Source of the DNA: Selaginella moellendorffii
Lineage: Eukaryota; Streptophyta; Lycopodiopsida; Selaginellales; Selaginellaceae
DNA length: 64,000 bases
Assembly: GCF_000143415.4 (NCBI RefSeq)
Contig: NW_003314413.1
Coordinates: 128,832 to 192,831, forward strand
Direction of reading: 5' to 3'
Part shown: positions 35,471 through 45,627 of the stretch, in pieces
Layout: each line of letters starts with the position of its first letter
Numbering within the stretch: position 1 is the first letter of the stretch
The notes under the pieces: model-generated
What the model was told of the DNA's origin: nothing
Databases searched by the model: none
Seen by the model: the letters and a program-made list of their open reading frames with translations, nothing else
Position numbers and translations under genes: made by a program

Positions 35471-35525
35471 CCTAAGGGTAAGGGCGAATATCCCTCGGGT
35501 AGACCTGGGATATTCGTTCCTTAGG
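35471..35525. promoter_or_regulatory. Imperfect palindrome with perfect 10-bp inner arms
   Basis: Inner arms CGAATATCCC (35485-35494) and GGGATATTCG (35507-35516) flank a 12-base loop. Outer arms CCTAAGG (35471-35477) and CCTTAGG (35519-35525) extend it. It lies 60 bases upstream of the tetraspanin start codon, so it is in the 5' UTR or proximal promoter. The GATATT core resembles I-box/MYB-related sites. Confidence 0.6.
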
Positions 35526-35608
35526 CTTGACGAGCCAGGTGTCAGTAATTCAAACTGGCCCCTCGGATTAGCCACGTCACATCTCCGTCCTTAAATATCG
35601 GGCGTGAC

Positions 35609-35614
35609 CACGTG
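35609..35614. promoter_or_regulatory. G-box CACGTG
   Basis: A perfect CACGTG inside CCACGTGTCC, a bZIP/bHLH site (also ABRE-like), between the divergent tetraspanin and BPC genes. Confidence 0.55.
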
Positions 35615-35619
35615 TCCTG

Positions 35620-35628
35620 AAAATATCT
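35620..35628 (+). promoter_or_regulatory. Evening element AAAATATCT
   Basis: An exact nine-base match to the evening element bound by CCA1/LHY/RVE-type MYB proteins in angiosperms, six bases after the G-box. Confidence 0.5.
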
Positions 35629-35698
35629 GAGACATACGGTCGTACAGATATACATTCACAATCAATACAGAAGAGGTTTTGGTACATGGCCGCCATAG

Positions 35699-35757
35699 CT
35701 AGGGTTTAGGGTTTAGGGCAGGAGAGAGAGAGAAAGAGAGAGAGAGAGAGGAGAGGG
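35699..35757. promoter_or_regulatory. Telo-box (TTTAGGG repeats) next to GA repeat tract
   Basis: AGGGTTTAGGGTTTAGGG (35701-35718) is followed at once by a purine GA-repeat tract (35721-35757). In Arabidopsis, GAGA motifs are bound by BPC proteins and telo-boxes by TRB-type proteins, and both are enriched at Polycomb response elements. Here they lie about 200 bases upstream of the start codon of a BPC gene. Function is inferred from the motifs. Confidence 0.6.
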
Positions 35758-35959
35758 AAAGCAAAGAGCGCAACGGTCACGGCATTCGTAGCGGCAGTGG
35801 CTGCGGCGGCGGCGCAAGCGCCAGCGACGGCGGCATTCCTTGCGAGGCAGAGATCTCTCGATTTCTCGGACGATTGGAGGTGAGCTCGCGATTCAGTCGG
35901 CCACAATAGCTAGATTCCTCCAGGTAGTCACCATAGGGCAGGAGGGCAATGGGGCGTAC

Positions 35960-36778
35960 ATGCCCGCGTTGCCGCCCATGGGCTGCAACGAGCTAGCGGA
36001 GCTGGAGCTCGAGTCAGTGGCGCTGTCGGCGGCGCACCACCACCACCACCACCACCACCAACACCACCAACACCACCAGCCGGGGCTGCCCACGGCGGCG
36101 GCGGCGGTAGCAGCAGCGGCGGCGGTGAAGCAGCCCAAGCCCAGGAGCGCGGCGCGCAAGCAGCCCAAGATCGAAGCCCTGGATTCCTCGTCGCCGCCGG
36201 GGCAGCACGACCACACCAAGCTGGGCGTGAGGAGCAATGCAAAGTTTAAGAAGCCGATGCTCAACCCCGGCCACGCCTCGGGCTGGCTGGCGATGATGGA
36301 GACGGACGCGGCGGGGTTTCTCCTCGGCCACCACCAGCAACAGCAGCAGCAATGCGAGCAGGAGCAAATCGCGGGTGGCGTCGCGAGCAACAACGCCGCG
36401 GCCTCCCCCGCTGCCGCCACCGCCACGAAGGCCGAGAAGTCGGGCAAGAACAGTGGTGGTGCCAAGGCCGAGAGCTCCACCACCCGGAAGTACTACCCGG
36501 CTCCGTTCTGCTCGTGCACCGGGACGAACCAGCAGTGCTACAGATGGGGGAATGGAGGGTGGCAGTCGGCTTGCTGCACGACCAAGATCTCCATGTATCC
36601 GCTGCCCATGAATCCCAAGAAGAAAGGCTCGCGAGTGGCGGGGCGGAAGATGAGCGCCGGGGCGTTCATGAAGCTCCTGGACAGGCTCACGGCGGAGGGC
36701 GTGGACGTGAACTCGTCGGTGGATCTTCGCCCGCACTGGGCCAAGCACGGCACCAATCGGTACGTGACGATTAAGTGA
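35960..36778 (+). CDS. BBR/BPC (BASIC PENTACYSTEINE) GAGA-binding transcription factor
   Basis: A nuclear DNA-binding protein that recognises GA-repeat elements; 272 residues from the ATG at 35960. The N-terminal half is low-complexity: an eight-histidine run near residue 26 with further HH pairs, alanine runs, and a six-glutamine stretch. Basic patches such as [14 protein letters not shown] may act in nuclear localisation. The last ~105 residues are the GAGA-binding domain, with the five-cysteine signature FCSCTG...[16 protein letters not shown] and the C-terminal hallmark [13 protein letters not shown]. The frame stays open upstream to 35840, but that stretch has intron-like borders (GAG/GTGAGC at about 35879, CTCCAG/GTAGTC at about 35924), so I take it as 5' UTR with an intron and start at [12 protein letters not shown]. 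Long frames on the minus strand across this gene are shadows of its GC-rich codons. Confidence 0.93.
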   Translation: MPALPPMGCNELAELELESVALSAAHHHHHHHHQHHQHHQPGLPTAAAAVAAAAAVKQPKPRSAARKQPKIEALDSSSPPGQHDHTKLGVRSNAKFKKPMLNPGHASGWLAMMETDAAGFLLGHHQQQQQQCEQEQIAGGVASNNAAASPAAATATKAEKSGKNSGGAKAESSTTRKYYPAPFCSCTGTNQQCYRWGNGGWQSACCTTKISMYPLPMNPKKKGSRVAGRKMSAGAFMKLLDRLTAEGVDVNSSVDLRPHWAKHGTNRYVTIK

Positions 36779-37207
36779 TGGACAAGGCTCTTTCTCGGCT
36801 CGATCATCTCTTTGGTTCTTCTACTCTCGTTTCTTTCTTTCTTTCTTTCTGCGTCTAATATCACAGGAGAGAGCTTTGATCGTCGATCGAGACCACAGCA
36901 CGCACTCCACAAACGCACATCAACCATGGTATACAGCGAGAAATTACAAGGTGTAATTCTACCGATGATGATGAAGTCTAGAAAACAAAAAATGTAGCTA
37001 TGGAGATTTTTAAGGGAGGGCGAGAGAGGGTTATGTACATTTGTGAAGCAGATTGAGAGGAGAGGGAAATTATTTGCAAGGGGCAACACTACTTGCTTAT
37101 AACTGTACATGGTTTTTCTCTCTATATTATTTCTCCCTCGCGGAACATGCTTTGGAATATTTTTAGCATTATAGCCGTACAGATATTTAGGGTTCTTCGG
37201 CGCAACA
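36779..37207. other. 3' flank of the BPC gene, no further gene seen
   Basis: CTTT-rich 3' UTR-like sequence with no supported open frame. Confidence 0.5.
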
Positions 37208-37395
37208 ACGCCGTTGTGGAGATCTGGCGAGGAGCTTTGAATGCTGGCCAGTGATCGATTGGCTTTGGAAGGTATTTTGCTAGAGTTGGATGTGATAGTA
37301 TCGTCTGCCCGAAATGCCGTTGTCGAGATCTTGCGAGGACCTTTGTTTAACAATGAATGCTGGTGAGCGATCGATTGCCTGAAAGGTATTTCGCT
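37208..37395. repeat. Imperfect tandem duplication, unit about 105 bases
   Basis: The block GCCGTTGT(G/C)GAGATCT(G/T)GCGAGGA...GATCGATTG...AAGGTATTT(T/C)GCT occurs at 37210-37278 and again at 37314-37392, the second with a short insertion. Confidence 0.75.
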
Positions 37396-37745
37396 CCAAG
37401 CGCTACGCATATACTGATTGGCTGCTTGAATGAAGACAGCTTGGATATCATCTGGATTTACAGGAAAGGCAAGTTCCAATTGTGACTGATGCACAATATC
37501 AACATCGACGATCTAAATATACGTTTCGGACTTGATGTTGTTGCTCAAGGACGCGATTTCTTCTCACCAATCCACGGATTTATCATTGGACAGTAGATTT
37601 GGAGCACTGCAAAGGTATATAAACAGCTCGGTAAAACCGTTTTGGAGTTTCATATAATTGTCCTGGTTCGTCCTCTGATAGTTTTCTGTTCGTTTTTTTA
37701 TTCTTCTTCAGCTAAAAAGCATTTCCGCACTTCCAACGATGTTCT

Positions 37746-38157
37746 TGGTCCTTAAGTTCTTGCTCAATCTTACGACTGTAAGTTTGGAACGATTTGCCTT
37801 TTATGACTGAGCTGAATCAGTTCTCAACAAAATTTTTTCCTGGAAGATAGCTGGTTTTTTTTTTTTCCTTTACGAGCATCATCAGTCTTACCAGTCCCGA
37901 CAAGAAGACAGAACAATCTGGAAACTACGAAACAAATCCTGTTCTTGAGTTCTCGCTCAACCTTACGACGGAACAATTTGCCTTTCATGACTGAGCTGAA
38001 TCAGTTCTCAACATTTTTTTTTTCTGGAAGACAGTATCCTTGTATGTAGTTGCTGGTTGTTTTTCTTTCTTTCTTTACGAGCATCATCAGTTTTACCAGT
38101 CTTATAAAACACCGACAAATAGAGACAGAACAAACTGGAAACTACGAAACAAATCCA
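37746..38157. repeat. Tandem duplication of about 200 bases
   Basis: Copy 1 (about 37746-37940) and copy 2 (about 37941-38157) share CTTACGAC, ATGACTGAGCTGAATCAGTT, TTTACGAGCATCATCAG and GGAAACTACGAAACAAATCC in the same order. Copy 2 is longer through T-tract and small insertions. Confidence 0.85.
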
Positions 38158-40437
38158 GGCCTAAATACACGCGGTCCAGCGCGTGCCAAATGTGCAGTGA
38201 ATACTACACAAAAGCAAGACGTGTCGAGTGACTGCTGCTCGATGCTAACTTGGACGCTCAACCAAATCCAAAACAAATCTCAACAGCCGCAGGTCAGTGT
38301 TTGTTTGTTTTCATGTTTCCTTTGTACTCCTCCTCCACAAACTTTGGTGCCGTTTGCGAGCAGGAAAGCAAGATCTGTGGTCACGAGCCGGGAGTTTCTC
38401 AAATCCGATCTATCCAGGACACTCTGGAATTAAGAGATAAGGCGACATCCAGCCAGTAAGATATATTCATATATCCGCGAATTCAGAAAGCTGGTATGCG
38501 GTTTGATGTTTACATGTAGCAGAGCTCTTTCTTTGCAGCTTCGCGAGGAAGACGCTCGCGGACGCCTCCTCGCCCGCTGGCTCCACTATGACTTCCACTG
38601 CTGCACACAAGACAGGCGGAACGCTTGTCTTTGCTTGAAATTTATGGCAACTTGGAACAAGCGACGAGCGAGGGGTGAGCGAGTGGTGAGCTCCTTACTC
38701 GGGCTTTTATTGTTGTTCTTGTGTTCTTTTTTATCATTTCCTGTCTTACGAACACGCTCCACAGCGCAGTGCATGACACAACAGTGGAGCCGCTTTGAAA
38801 AAACTTAGCGCCGGAGCGCAATGGAGACGAAACAGAAGGCAAGCACAAGCGTCAAAGTTTTGCGAGCTCTGAGAAAGAAACAGACAAAGTTTTGCAGAAC
38901 TTCGCGTTTTTCTTTTGGCAGCGGCATGACCTCACGCAGCAGTACACCGAAAAAGTTTGAAGAGTTTGAAGCTTGACTGTACTCGTTCCTAGACCACGGA
39001 CAAATGCCAATTGGGACCAGCCACGGGAGCTTTTGTGTTTTTCTCGTTGCTGAAAGGTAAAGAAAGAGAGAAAGGTAGACCGGCTATTGTTTGCGTGCTC
39101 TTTAACTACTTACAGCTGCCTCGCTGTGTGCACTGGTCCCGAACGTTCCCTTTTTTGCATTCCTTACTCTCACCAGTCACCATTTCTTTTTTTTTTTTGG
39201 TGGTGTGCAATCCAGGAACAGAAGATACGTATCATCAGCTCAGCTCCGACGGAAACGAAGGGTGCTCCGGTCAGCTGACTGAGAAGCAGGAGCAGAAGCT
39301 GCTGGTGTGTACAGGTGCAGGACCAGTTTTGGAGTTGTAGATTGTATTCCCAAAGCAGAGCTAGTGGCGCAGTTGTTACGTAGGTATGCATTGGTTTAAG
39401 AGCTCTGTTTTGGTTGTAGAGAATCAACTTCACCAAGTTGGTGCTTTCCCTAAAACTTCTCAAGTTTTTCTCTTGCTTCACAACTTAGTGATTGATTGAG
39501 CTGGCTGTGGTGCAGCTTTATCGGGGCGGGGGACCCTGATTTGAAGATAGTTCTAGAGGATTTTAGTTGGAACTGAAGAATCATCTCTGTGCGTCTCGAG
39601 AGCCTTCCTCTCATAAGATGATTATAAAACGCGTTTCATCAAAGACAAGGGCTCTCTCTCTCTCGTGACTCCCAGCTCGTGTGATAGAGACAAGCTCGCA
39701 GGAGCCAAAACGAAACGACTTGTTAACTGCTAGTCACTATATTGCTCGCACTCAACGCACGAGCTTGGTTTTCTTAACTTCTAGATCTTCCTAGATTGTT
39801 AAACTCGTTCTAGAGCATTTTTGTTGGAAGCGGTGCTGGCCTGGCCAGCCAGCGTCTGGTTCTTCATCCCTGTCGAGAAGATCTTTGAAATGCTCGGGAA
39901 ATATCTAGAGAGGCGTAACGAGTGGCTCAACAAGGCACAACACACACGCAGACATCTCAACACTTGTAAGGAGAGATCGAAGATTTGCCCCGCTTTGGTC
40001 GTTTTCTCCCAAGGAAGACCTGTGACCCTCCCAGGGCCAGGCTCCTCTTTCTTTGCACAAAGTATACAACACTTGGAGCTAAAGTTTGGATCGAGCTAGG
40101 CTGGCTTACATGTGAGATATGTGCTTAAATCCACGCTTTCCAACAAAAACACACACTAGATTCGATTGGTCATGTCATTCCATCCATTCAATCCATCGCT
40201 TCCAGGGGAGCGGGGAATAAACATGAATGGAAAAGGTGGTGTACAAATGTGTGGTTAATGCCGCGGCAGGGAGGACAGCAGCAACAAATCCACGAGATGG
40301 TGTTGGTTTTTGTTGCTTTGCATTTGTGCTCATTCCCACCATAATCCTGTTATCCACCGCCCAAAGGCATCTTTTCTGCAGTTGGTTGGAGATCATGGAG
40401 GCAAAGCCCACACTTATAACCGATGATCGTCACATTC
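38158..40437. other. Intergenic region, no supported gene
   Basis: Open frames up to 109 codons exist (39011-39340; 39821-40099), but none looks like a known protein. A possible donor (AAAGGTAAAG at about 39056) and acceptor (GCAATCCAG at about 39215) would split the first, so an unannotated transcript is possible. No RNA gene is recognised. Confidence 0.4.
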
Positions 40438-40695
40438 TTATATATAACTTTCTATAGCTTTTGTATTTCTTAGTTTAATAAGGTCTGTACACGGATGCGG
40501 TCGCTCGTAGGCGACAATTAAAAACGCTGCTGCATTCCAGCAAGTAGAAAAAGAAAGAAGAGAAGAGTATGTATGGGAAGAGAGGATAATTCGTCCCGGA
40601 TTTTGGCTGCTACCTTTGGTGGCGTCGATCAAATTCCCTGGAGCAAATAGTGCTACTGCGAGCACTATCAAAAAACGGGCCTCCATCGATGCCAT
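40438..40695 (-). CDS. Possible small secreted peptide
   Basis: The 85-codon minus-strand frame starts MASMEARFLIVLAVALFAPG, a plausible signal peptide (charged start, hydrophobic core, small residues), then NLIDATKG. A possible donor follows at CCAAAG/GTAGCAG (about 40612), with an acceptor at about 40542 (GGAATGCAG). Splicing there keeps the frame open and gives about 58 residues. I recognise no family and only one cysteine lies in the remainder. It lies downstream of the acireductone dioxygenase gene on the same strand, about 180 bases away. Low certainty that it is translated. Confidence 0.25.
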   Translation of the reverse strand: MASMEARFLIVLAVALFAPGNLIDATKGSSQNPGRIILSSHTYSSLLSFSTCWNAAAFLIVAYERPHPCTDLIKLRNTKAIESYI

Positions 40696-40875
40696 CCGCT
40701 TGAGTAGCAGGAAAAAAGGAGCGAAGGAAAAAGCGAGAGAAAGAGAAAGAGAAAGAGAAAAAGAGTGTAAACCCCCATTTCGTATGTGTAGATGCTGCTG
40801 CTTGTGTTGCTGATAGTAGTTTTTTTTGTTTTTCCTCCGCGTGATTTTGCGGTTTTCTTTTTCGTCAGTTGTTTG

Positions 40876-42171
40876 TCACTGTGCCGGAACTTCAATCGAT
40901 GTCGGAACCTCAAAGTCCTTATTGATGTTCATCATGGCGAGCCTTGAGTCGAGGAAGTTCTCAATGTAAAACTTCCTGCAATGGAATAATCGAAGAAAAT
41001 GTCGATAAGTTTGCGAGTCTAGATAGCTTATCAATCGACGCTTTTTTTGCCCACCTTGCTTTGCTTTCTTCCTCGGACTGATGCGATCGTTCGTGTTGTG
41101 TCCTGCATGGAACATCCGTGTAGAGAAGCAAGGCCTAGACAAAGCAAAGAAGAAGAATGCCAAACATTGAGACGGAAGGAAAAAAAGAGAGTGCTTTTTC
41201 GGTACCTCGATATAGTTTGTCACATCCAGAGTGAACCTATGAAACATTCCCGGAGGCAAGACGATGAGATCGCCCTTGCGGACACGGAAGCGTATCCACT
41301 TATCATCGTAGTCACGAATGTCCCAATATCCTGGAAAAGAAGTTCCAAGGATGAAGCAATCAATCCCCCAAAACAAAAAATCTTCGAGGTGGGCGGCTCT
41401 CACCTTCGCCGTCGAGGATGAGACGGATCTCCTCCTGCGAATGCATATGCTCCTCGAAGAACATCTTTATCTTCTGCTCGTAGTCTTCCATGGCCTCCGG
41501 CGACACGATCTTGGTCTCCTGCAAGAACACCCATCAATGAGAACGAGGCAAAAAAAAAAGGGAAAAAAAGAAATCTTTTTCCAAGTGTGAAAAGGAGAAA
41601 AAAAACAATTAAGAAAAGAAAGAAAGGAAAAGAAGGAAAGAAAAATGCTCTGGCAAACGGCGAAACGGAACGTCCACCATAGCTAGCTACGAAGGAAGGA
41701 AGGAAGTCGCAAATATCTTCTTCCATTCTTACCGCATACTTGTATCCGCGCTCCTTCTTAATCTTCTCGAGCATTGGACTGTTATTCCAGTCCGTCACGT
41801 CCAGCTTCCATGTCAAAACTCCCAATCCTGGATCAGCAAGAAAACCGTAAGAATGCGAGGAATTGGATCGCAAAAATCGATTTTTGGAGCTCCCACTGCA
41901 TGGGAACTGCAAAAGAAAGGAGGAGTTTGTACCATGGACGTGTTCCAGAGGGACTGGCCTGTTTGGGGAGTACTTGTGAGGCAGCCTCTGATCTTCATCG
42001 CTGGGATTGTACTCCCAGGCTTCGATGTCCGACACATAACTTTGTTGCTGCAAAAACCAAGAACAAAGAGAGAGAGAGAGAGAGGGAGTGAGGGAGTGAT
42101 ATAAAAATCAGTGGATGGACGCTCACCTCCTCATTGCCAGCAACTTTGCAGTAGTCTTCAGCCTTGGCCAT
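40876..42171 (-). CDS. Acireductone dioxygenase (ARD/ARD'), seven exons
   Basis: Metal-dependent cupin of the methionine salvage (Yang) cycle. With Fe it oxidises acireductone to the keto-acid precursor of methionine plus formate. Exons, 5' to 3': 42127-42171, 41933-42047, 41733-41827, 41404-41518, 41206-41330, 41055-41134, 40876-40975. All junctions are GT-AG and keep frame, giving 224 residues. The four metal ligands are present: H, H and E in [12 protein letters not shown] (HxHxxxxE spacing) and H in GMFHRF. Other family motifs: [25 protein letters not shown]. After VTNYIE the protein departs from typical ARDs: [14 protein letters not shown], then an acidic/basic insert and [14 protein letters not shown]. 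An upstream in-frame ATG at 42201 would add 10 residues; I prefer 42171 ([10 protein letters not shown]). The first intron holds a GA-repeat tract (about 42067-42086). Confidence 0.9.
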
Positions 42172-44590
42172 GATGTTTTGGGAGGGATTACGAGCTTTCA
42201 AGATTTCTCTCGTCTACTGTAAGAGAAGAAGAAGAAAAAAAAGCTCCCGCTTTGCTTCTTAGCTGTAGTCAAGGGCCGAGCGAGAAGCAGGAGTTTGAAC
42301 GGCAACCTCTCAAAAACAGATCGAGCGACCGAGAAATCGAGAGTAAGAACAAGATTTGGAGAGCGGCGAAGAAGAACAGGAGAGATTCCAGAATGGAATG
42401 GAAGTGAATGAAGCGGAATATAGGATACATACGCATATATATATTCTTCCAAATTATATGTTAGCTTAACCCATGTATTTTGATATGACACGATAGCCAC
42501 CATAGCTAGCTGTTACCTTACCACCACCACCACCAGAGAATTTTCCTGGTTTTAATCTTTCCAGGGAGACAAGGAGAAAAAGAAAAGGGTGAAATTTTCC
42601 TTTTTTGCCTTTTTCTTTCTTTCCTTTTTTTTTCTTGGAGAATGCTGGGGCTGCTTTGGGCTTCAAGCTTTGTGCTTTGTGTGTAAGCATCATTGCAAAC
42701 ACAAATAGTTAGGCAAAAGTTGACAAGGAGGGCATGCCTAGCCTTGAGCTCTTTCTACTGAAATGGCTAACAAAAGCTTATGTGATCATCCATTCCAAGG
42801 TTTGGAAGCCAAAGTTTTTACCCAAGATTTCGAGCTTTTTCTTCCTTTTTTTTCCCCATGACCTTCTACTTCTTTTGGTGTACGAAGGAAGAAAAAAGAT
42901 GCAGTAGCAATGGAATCTTTCCAAGCGAATGTCGGGAAGCTGTACCCTCGACTGGTTGCATCGGAGTCTGCTATTTGGCAAAGCCTTTATGTTGGATGCC
43001 AGGCTAAAAGGGAAACCATGAGAGTCGCGAGGGTGACGAAAGAACCAAAAAAAAGAAAGAAGAACAAAGAAAAGCTTGTAAACTTTGTGGTGACACCAAC
43101 ATCACATTTTTATAAGCATTAGAGCGACCACTTTGGTTGGTCCCTCCTCAGTGGTTTAGTCAAAACACAAAAACAAAGCTTTGCTAAAAGGAGAGATCTC
43201 TAGCTTTTGTTTTAAAGATCTGTGTCTCTGTGTCTCTTCTTACTGTGAGAGTGTCATTTTTGTAACAACGAAGCAATCACACAGATCAAGAAGGAAACGA
43301 TCAGCACTAGGCTCTTGCCCCTTTCCTTGTTCTTGCAGTCTTTCTGCTAGATTCTTTCAGGAATGACGTATGAACATTGGTGTTTCGGCTTTCGAGTGGT
43401 GTTACGAGTCAGATATTTTGTCCTGCGGCGATTCCGTTTCTCATACGACCGCGATCGCCCACTCCAAAACGATATAACAATTCGTCCAGAAAAGAAGAAA
43501 CACTTGGTTTTGTACAGCATGACTTGTTGTTTACAAGCGACACACCCCCTCGGTAACATATTCCACTAGAACGCAACGTACACTGGAGGGGAATCTTCTG
43601 ATCTCTACGGTTACAAAGTGTTCCTTTTGCTTCGAAAATGCCCAACCTTCTTTCGGTGCTTGCGTAAGAAAACCATGTGGTATAGTGTATCTCTGTGATG
43701 CAAAAGGCTACGTATGGCGCTATGACTTCCAGTTTTCTCGGTGTTGAATTAAACAAGCACACACTCATGCCACTATATGCTTTGCCTGCTCGCTGCTGGT
43801 CTTTGGAAAGACCACCACCTTGGAACTTTGCGAGCGATCATAGCTTTGCGTTGTGCTTCGTCAGAGACAGTCAGAGGGAGTCAGAGAGCCTTGACCCACA
43901 CATCAATCTTCCATGGACAGATCGCTCCATGTATAACAAAACAACAACAGGAAAAGAAAAGAAAGAAGTTGCCTTACACTCGATATTCTAGATACGAGCT
44001 ATTGTATTCCACGACCTTATCAATCCGTGTTGTTTGTCGCGAATTTCCGTCCACTGACCCGATCCCTCCAAAGAGTGAGAACTTTCACCAGAAGTTGGGA
44101 GGGACAATTATATCAAAGTTGGGGTCACGTATCGATCGATCAGTGACTTGTAAGATTGTGCTGTGGGCCTTATATATATTCTCCTGGCCCTTCCCAGGAG
44201 CCAAGAAAGAAGCATCAATCCAGTACACTATAGCGATACGAAATGAAGAACCCTAACTCTTTATCAATCCTAGAGCCCAGTTCCATTTGGTTGGATCCAG
44301 CCAAGCTCACTGGGCTTCCTCGATCACGCACTTTGGTCGTCTGATGATGGTACTTGATCTCCAAGGACAATCATAGCAAAACAACACAAGAAAAACAACA
44401 CCGGAATGATCTGATCAAACAATTTGGAAAGAAGAAAAGAGTTTCTAAACACAACATTGATGAATGTTCTCCCCAGCAAGCAAACAAATCAATCAAAGCT
44501 GCCACACACGGAGCAAAAAGAAAAGAAAAGAAAAGAAAATCGAAAATTCTAGATTTTTTCAAATTTTAAAAAACTTGCCCGCGCTTTACC
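42172..44590. other. Intergenic region, no supported gene
   Basis: Open frames up to 159 codons are present, but none has recognisable domains or good exon borders. Several A/T-rich homopolymers are present. Confidence 0.45.
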
Positions 44591-44929
44591 TCATCCGCCA
44601 AGTCGGCACGCCAGCGTGGCGGTCGTGGCGCCACAGCCTTGAATGTGGCAGCCGTCGACCCATCCATTTGCTCCGTTTATCTCGCCGCGAATCGTGGCGC
44701 CTCCGTAGCCGGTGGAGGGATCCAGTACAACTGCAGATCTTTTGCCTCGTCCGGGCACACAATTTTTTCTTGGAGCTTTTGGGGGGTTCATTCCAATGGT
44801 TCGTGAGGGACCAGTGAGACTGGAACAAGGGTGTCGCAGCATTGATTTCACCCCGAACAAGCGGCCAAAGCATCGGAATGCCGTGACATTATCAATGCGC
44901 GTCGCCATCGCCAATCGCCAAAAATCCAC
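44591..44929 (-). CDS. Unrecognised small protein (about 105-112 residues)
   Basis: The minus-strand frame starts MDFWRLAMATRIDNVTAFRC; the second ATG (44908, MATRIDNVTAFRCFGRL) would also give a good basic N-terminus, possibly organelle-targeting. The later part is glycine-rich, with NCVPGRGKRSAVVLDPSTGY and WVDGCHIQGCGATTATLACR. Third codon positions are GC-rich like the real genes nearby, which is the main argument for coding. GATGAG/GTAAAGC next to the stop (about 44588) could be a donor, so the protein may continue. I recognise no family. Confidence 0.3.
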   Translation of the reverse strand: MDFWRLAMATRIDNVTAFRCFGRLFGVKSMLRHPCSSLTGPSRTIGMNPPKAPRKNCVPGRGKRSAVVLDPSTGYGGATIRGEINGANGWVDGCHIQGCGATTATLACRLGG

Positions 44930-45395
44930 CCATTGATATGCGACCAGCGATTTGAGGAGCTCGCTCTAGATCGGTGGATCGCCCATTTGACGAGATTGAT
45001 GGTCTCCAGCTCCAAATTCTTTGATGTGCCAGGCCAATGTCAATGGCCCCCAATTTAATCCCGGTTCCGGCTGCCCTGGGGACAAGTCAGTCCGAGAAAA
45101 GAGCGACCCCATCGCTTGCGTTGCGGGTAGTGAGGTGTCGCGCGTTTGTCGTGTACAAATCATCGCGTTCTCTCTCTTTTTTTCTATGCTATAAAATTCG
45201 TATAGCGACCTTTGCTTGCATAATCGCCATGTGAAGATCATCCGTCCATCGTAGGGGGAGGATTTTTTAACAAGGAAATACCACTCTCGCGTTCCATGCG
45301 CACATTAAAAAACTACGTACCGACCAAAAAGCTTCCTCTTTGGAGGGCAAAACATTGAAAAAGAGAATGTCAGTAACAGGAGCTTGTGGTGGGCT

Positions 45396-45467
45396 GGAGG
45401 TATAGCTCAGTGGTAGAGCAATTGACTGCAGATCAATGGGTCTCTGGTTCGAATCCGGATATCTCCT
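45396..45467 (+). tRNA. tRNA-Cys (anticodon GCA)
   Basis: A 72-base cloverleaf fits: acceptor arms GGAGGTA (45396-45402) and TATCTCC (45460-45466) with one G-U pair; D stem GCTC/GAGC with loop AGTGGTA; anticodon stem ATTGA/TCAAT with loop CTGCAGA giving GCA at 45428-45430; T arm TCTGG/CCGGA with one G-U pair and loop TTCGAAT; discriminator T. There is no intron. The internal A and B boxes (TAGCTCAGTGG, GGTTCGAATCC) are intact. Only a weak T run (CTTT) follows. Confidence 0.95.
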
Positions 45468-45489
45468 CTTTATGTGCACTGATTTTGAT

Positions 45490-45627
45490 CCATTTTCAGC
45501 AGTTTTATTTGTATCCATAGTTATATAAAGATGAGGCTGTGGAGAACTTAGATCTTGTCCATTTTCAGCAATTTTATTTGTATCCATAGTTATATAAAGG
45601 TGAGGCTGTGGAGAACTTAGATCTTGT
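45490..45627 (+). repeat. 69-bp tandem duplication
   Basis: Two copies (45490-45558 and 45559-45627) beginning CCATTTTCAGCA(G/A)TTTTATT differ at only about two positions, so the duplication is recent. It starts 23 bases after the tRNA. Confidence 0.95.

Noticed and set aside
35701-35718. Interstitial telomere
   Set aside because: Only about two and a half TTTAGGG units; better read as a promoter telo-box than as telomeric DNA.
36014-37494. Long minus-strand frames (244 and 318 codons) opposite the BPC gene
   Set aside because: They are shadows of GC-rich BPC codons. The plus strand has a clear BPC domain, and the minus-strand peptides show no domain.
43777-44256. A 159-codon plus-strand frame
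   Set aside because: No domain, no start context, AT-rich codons and no homology pattern.
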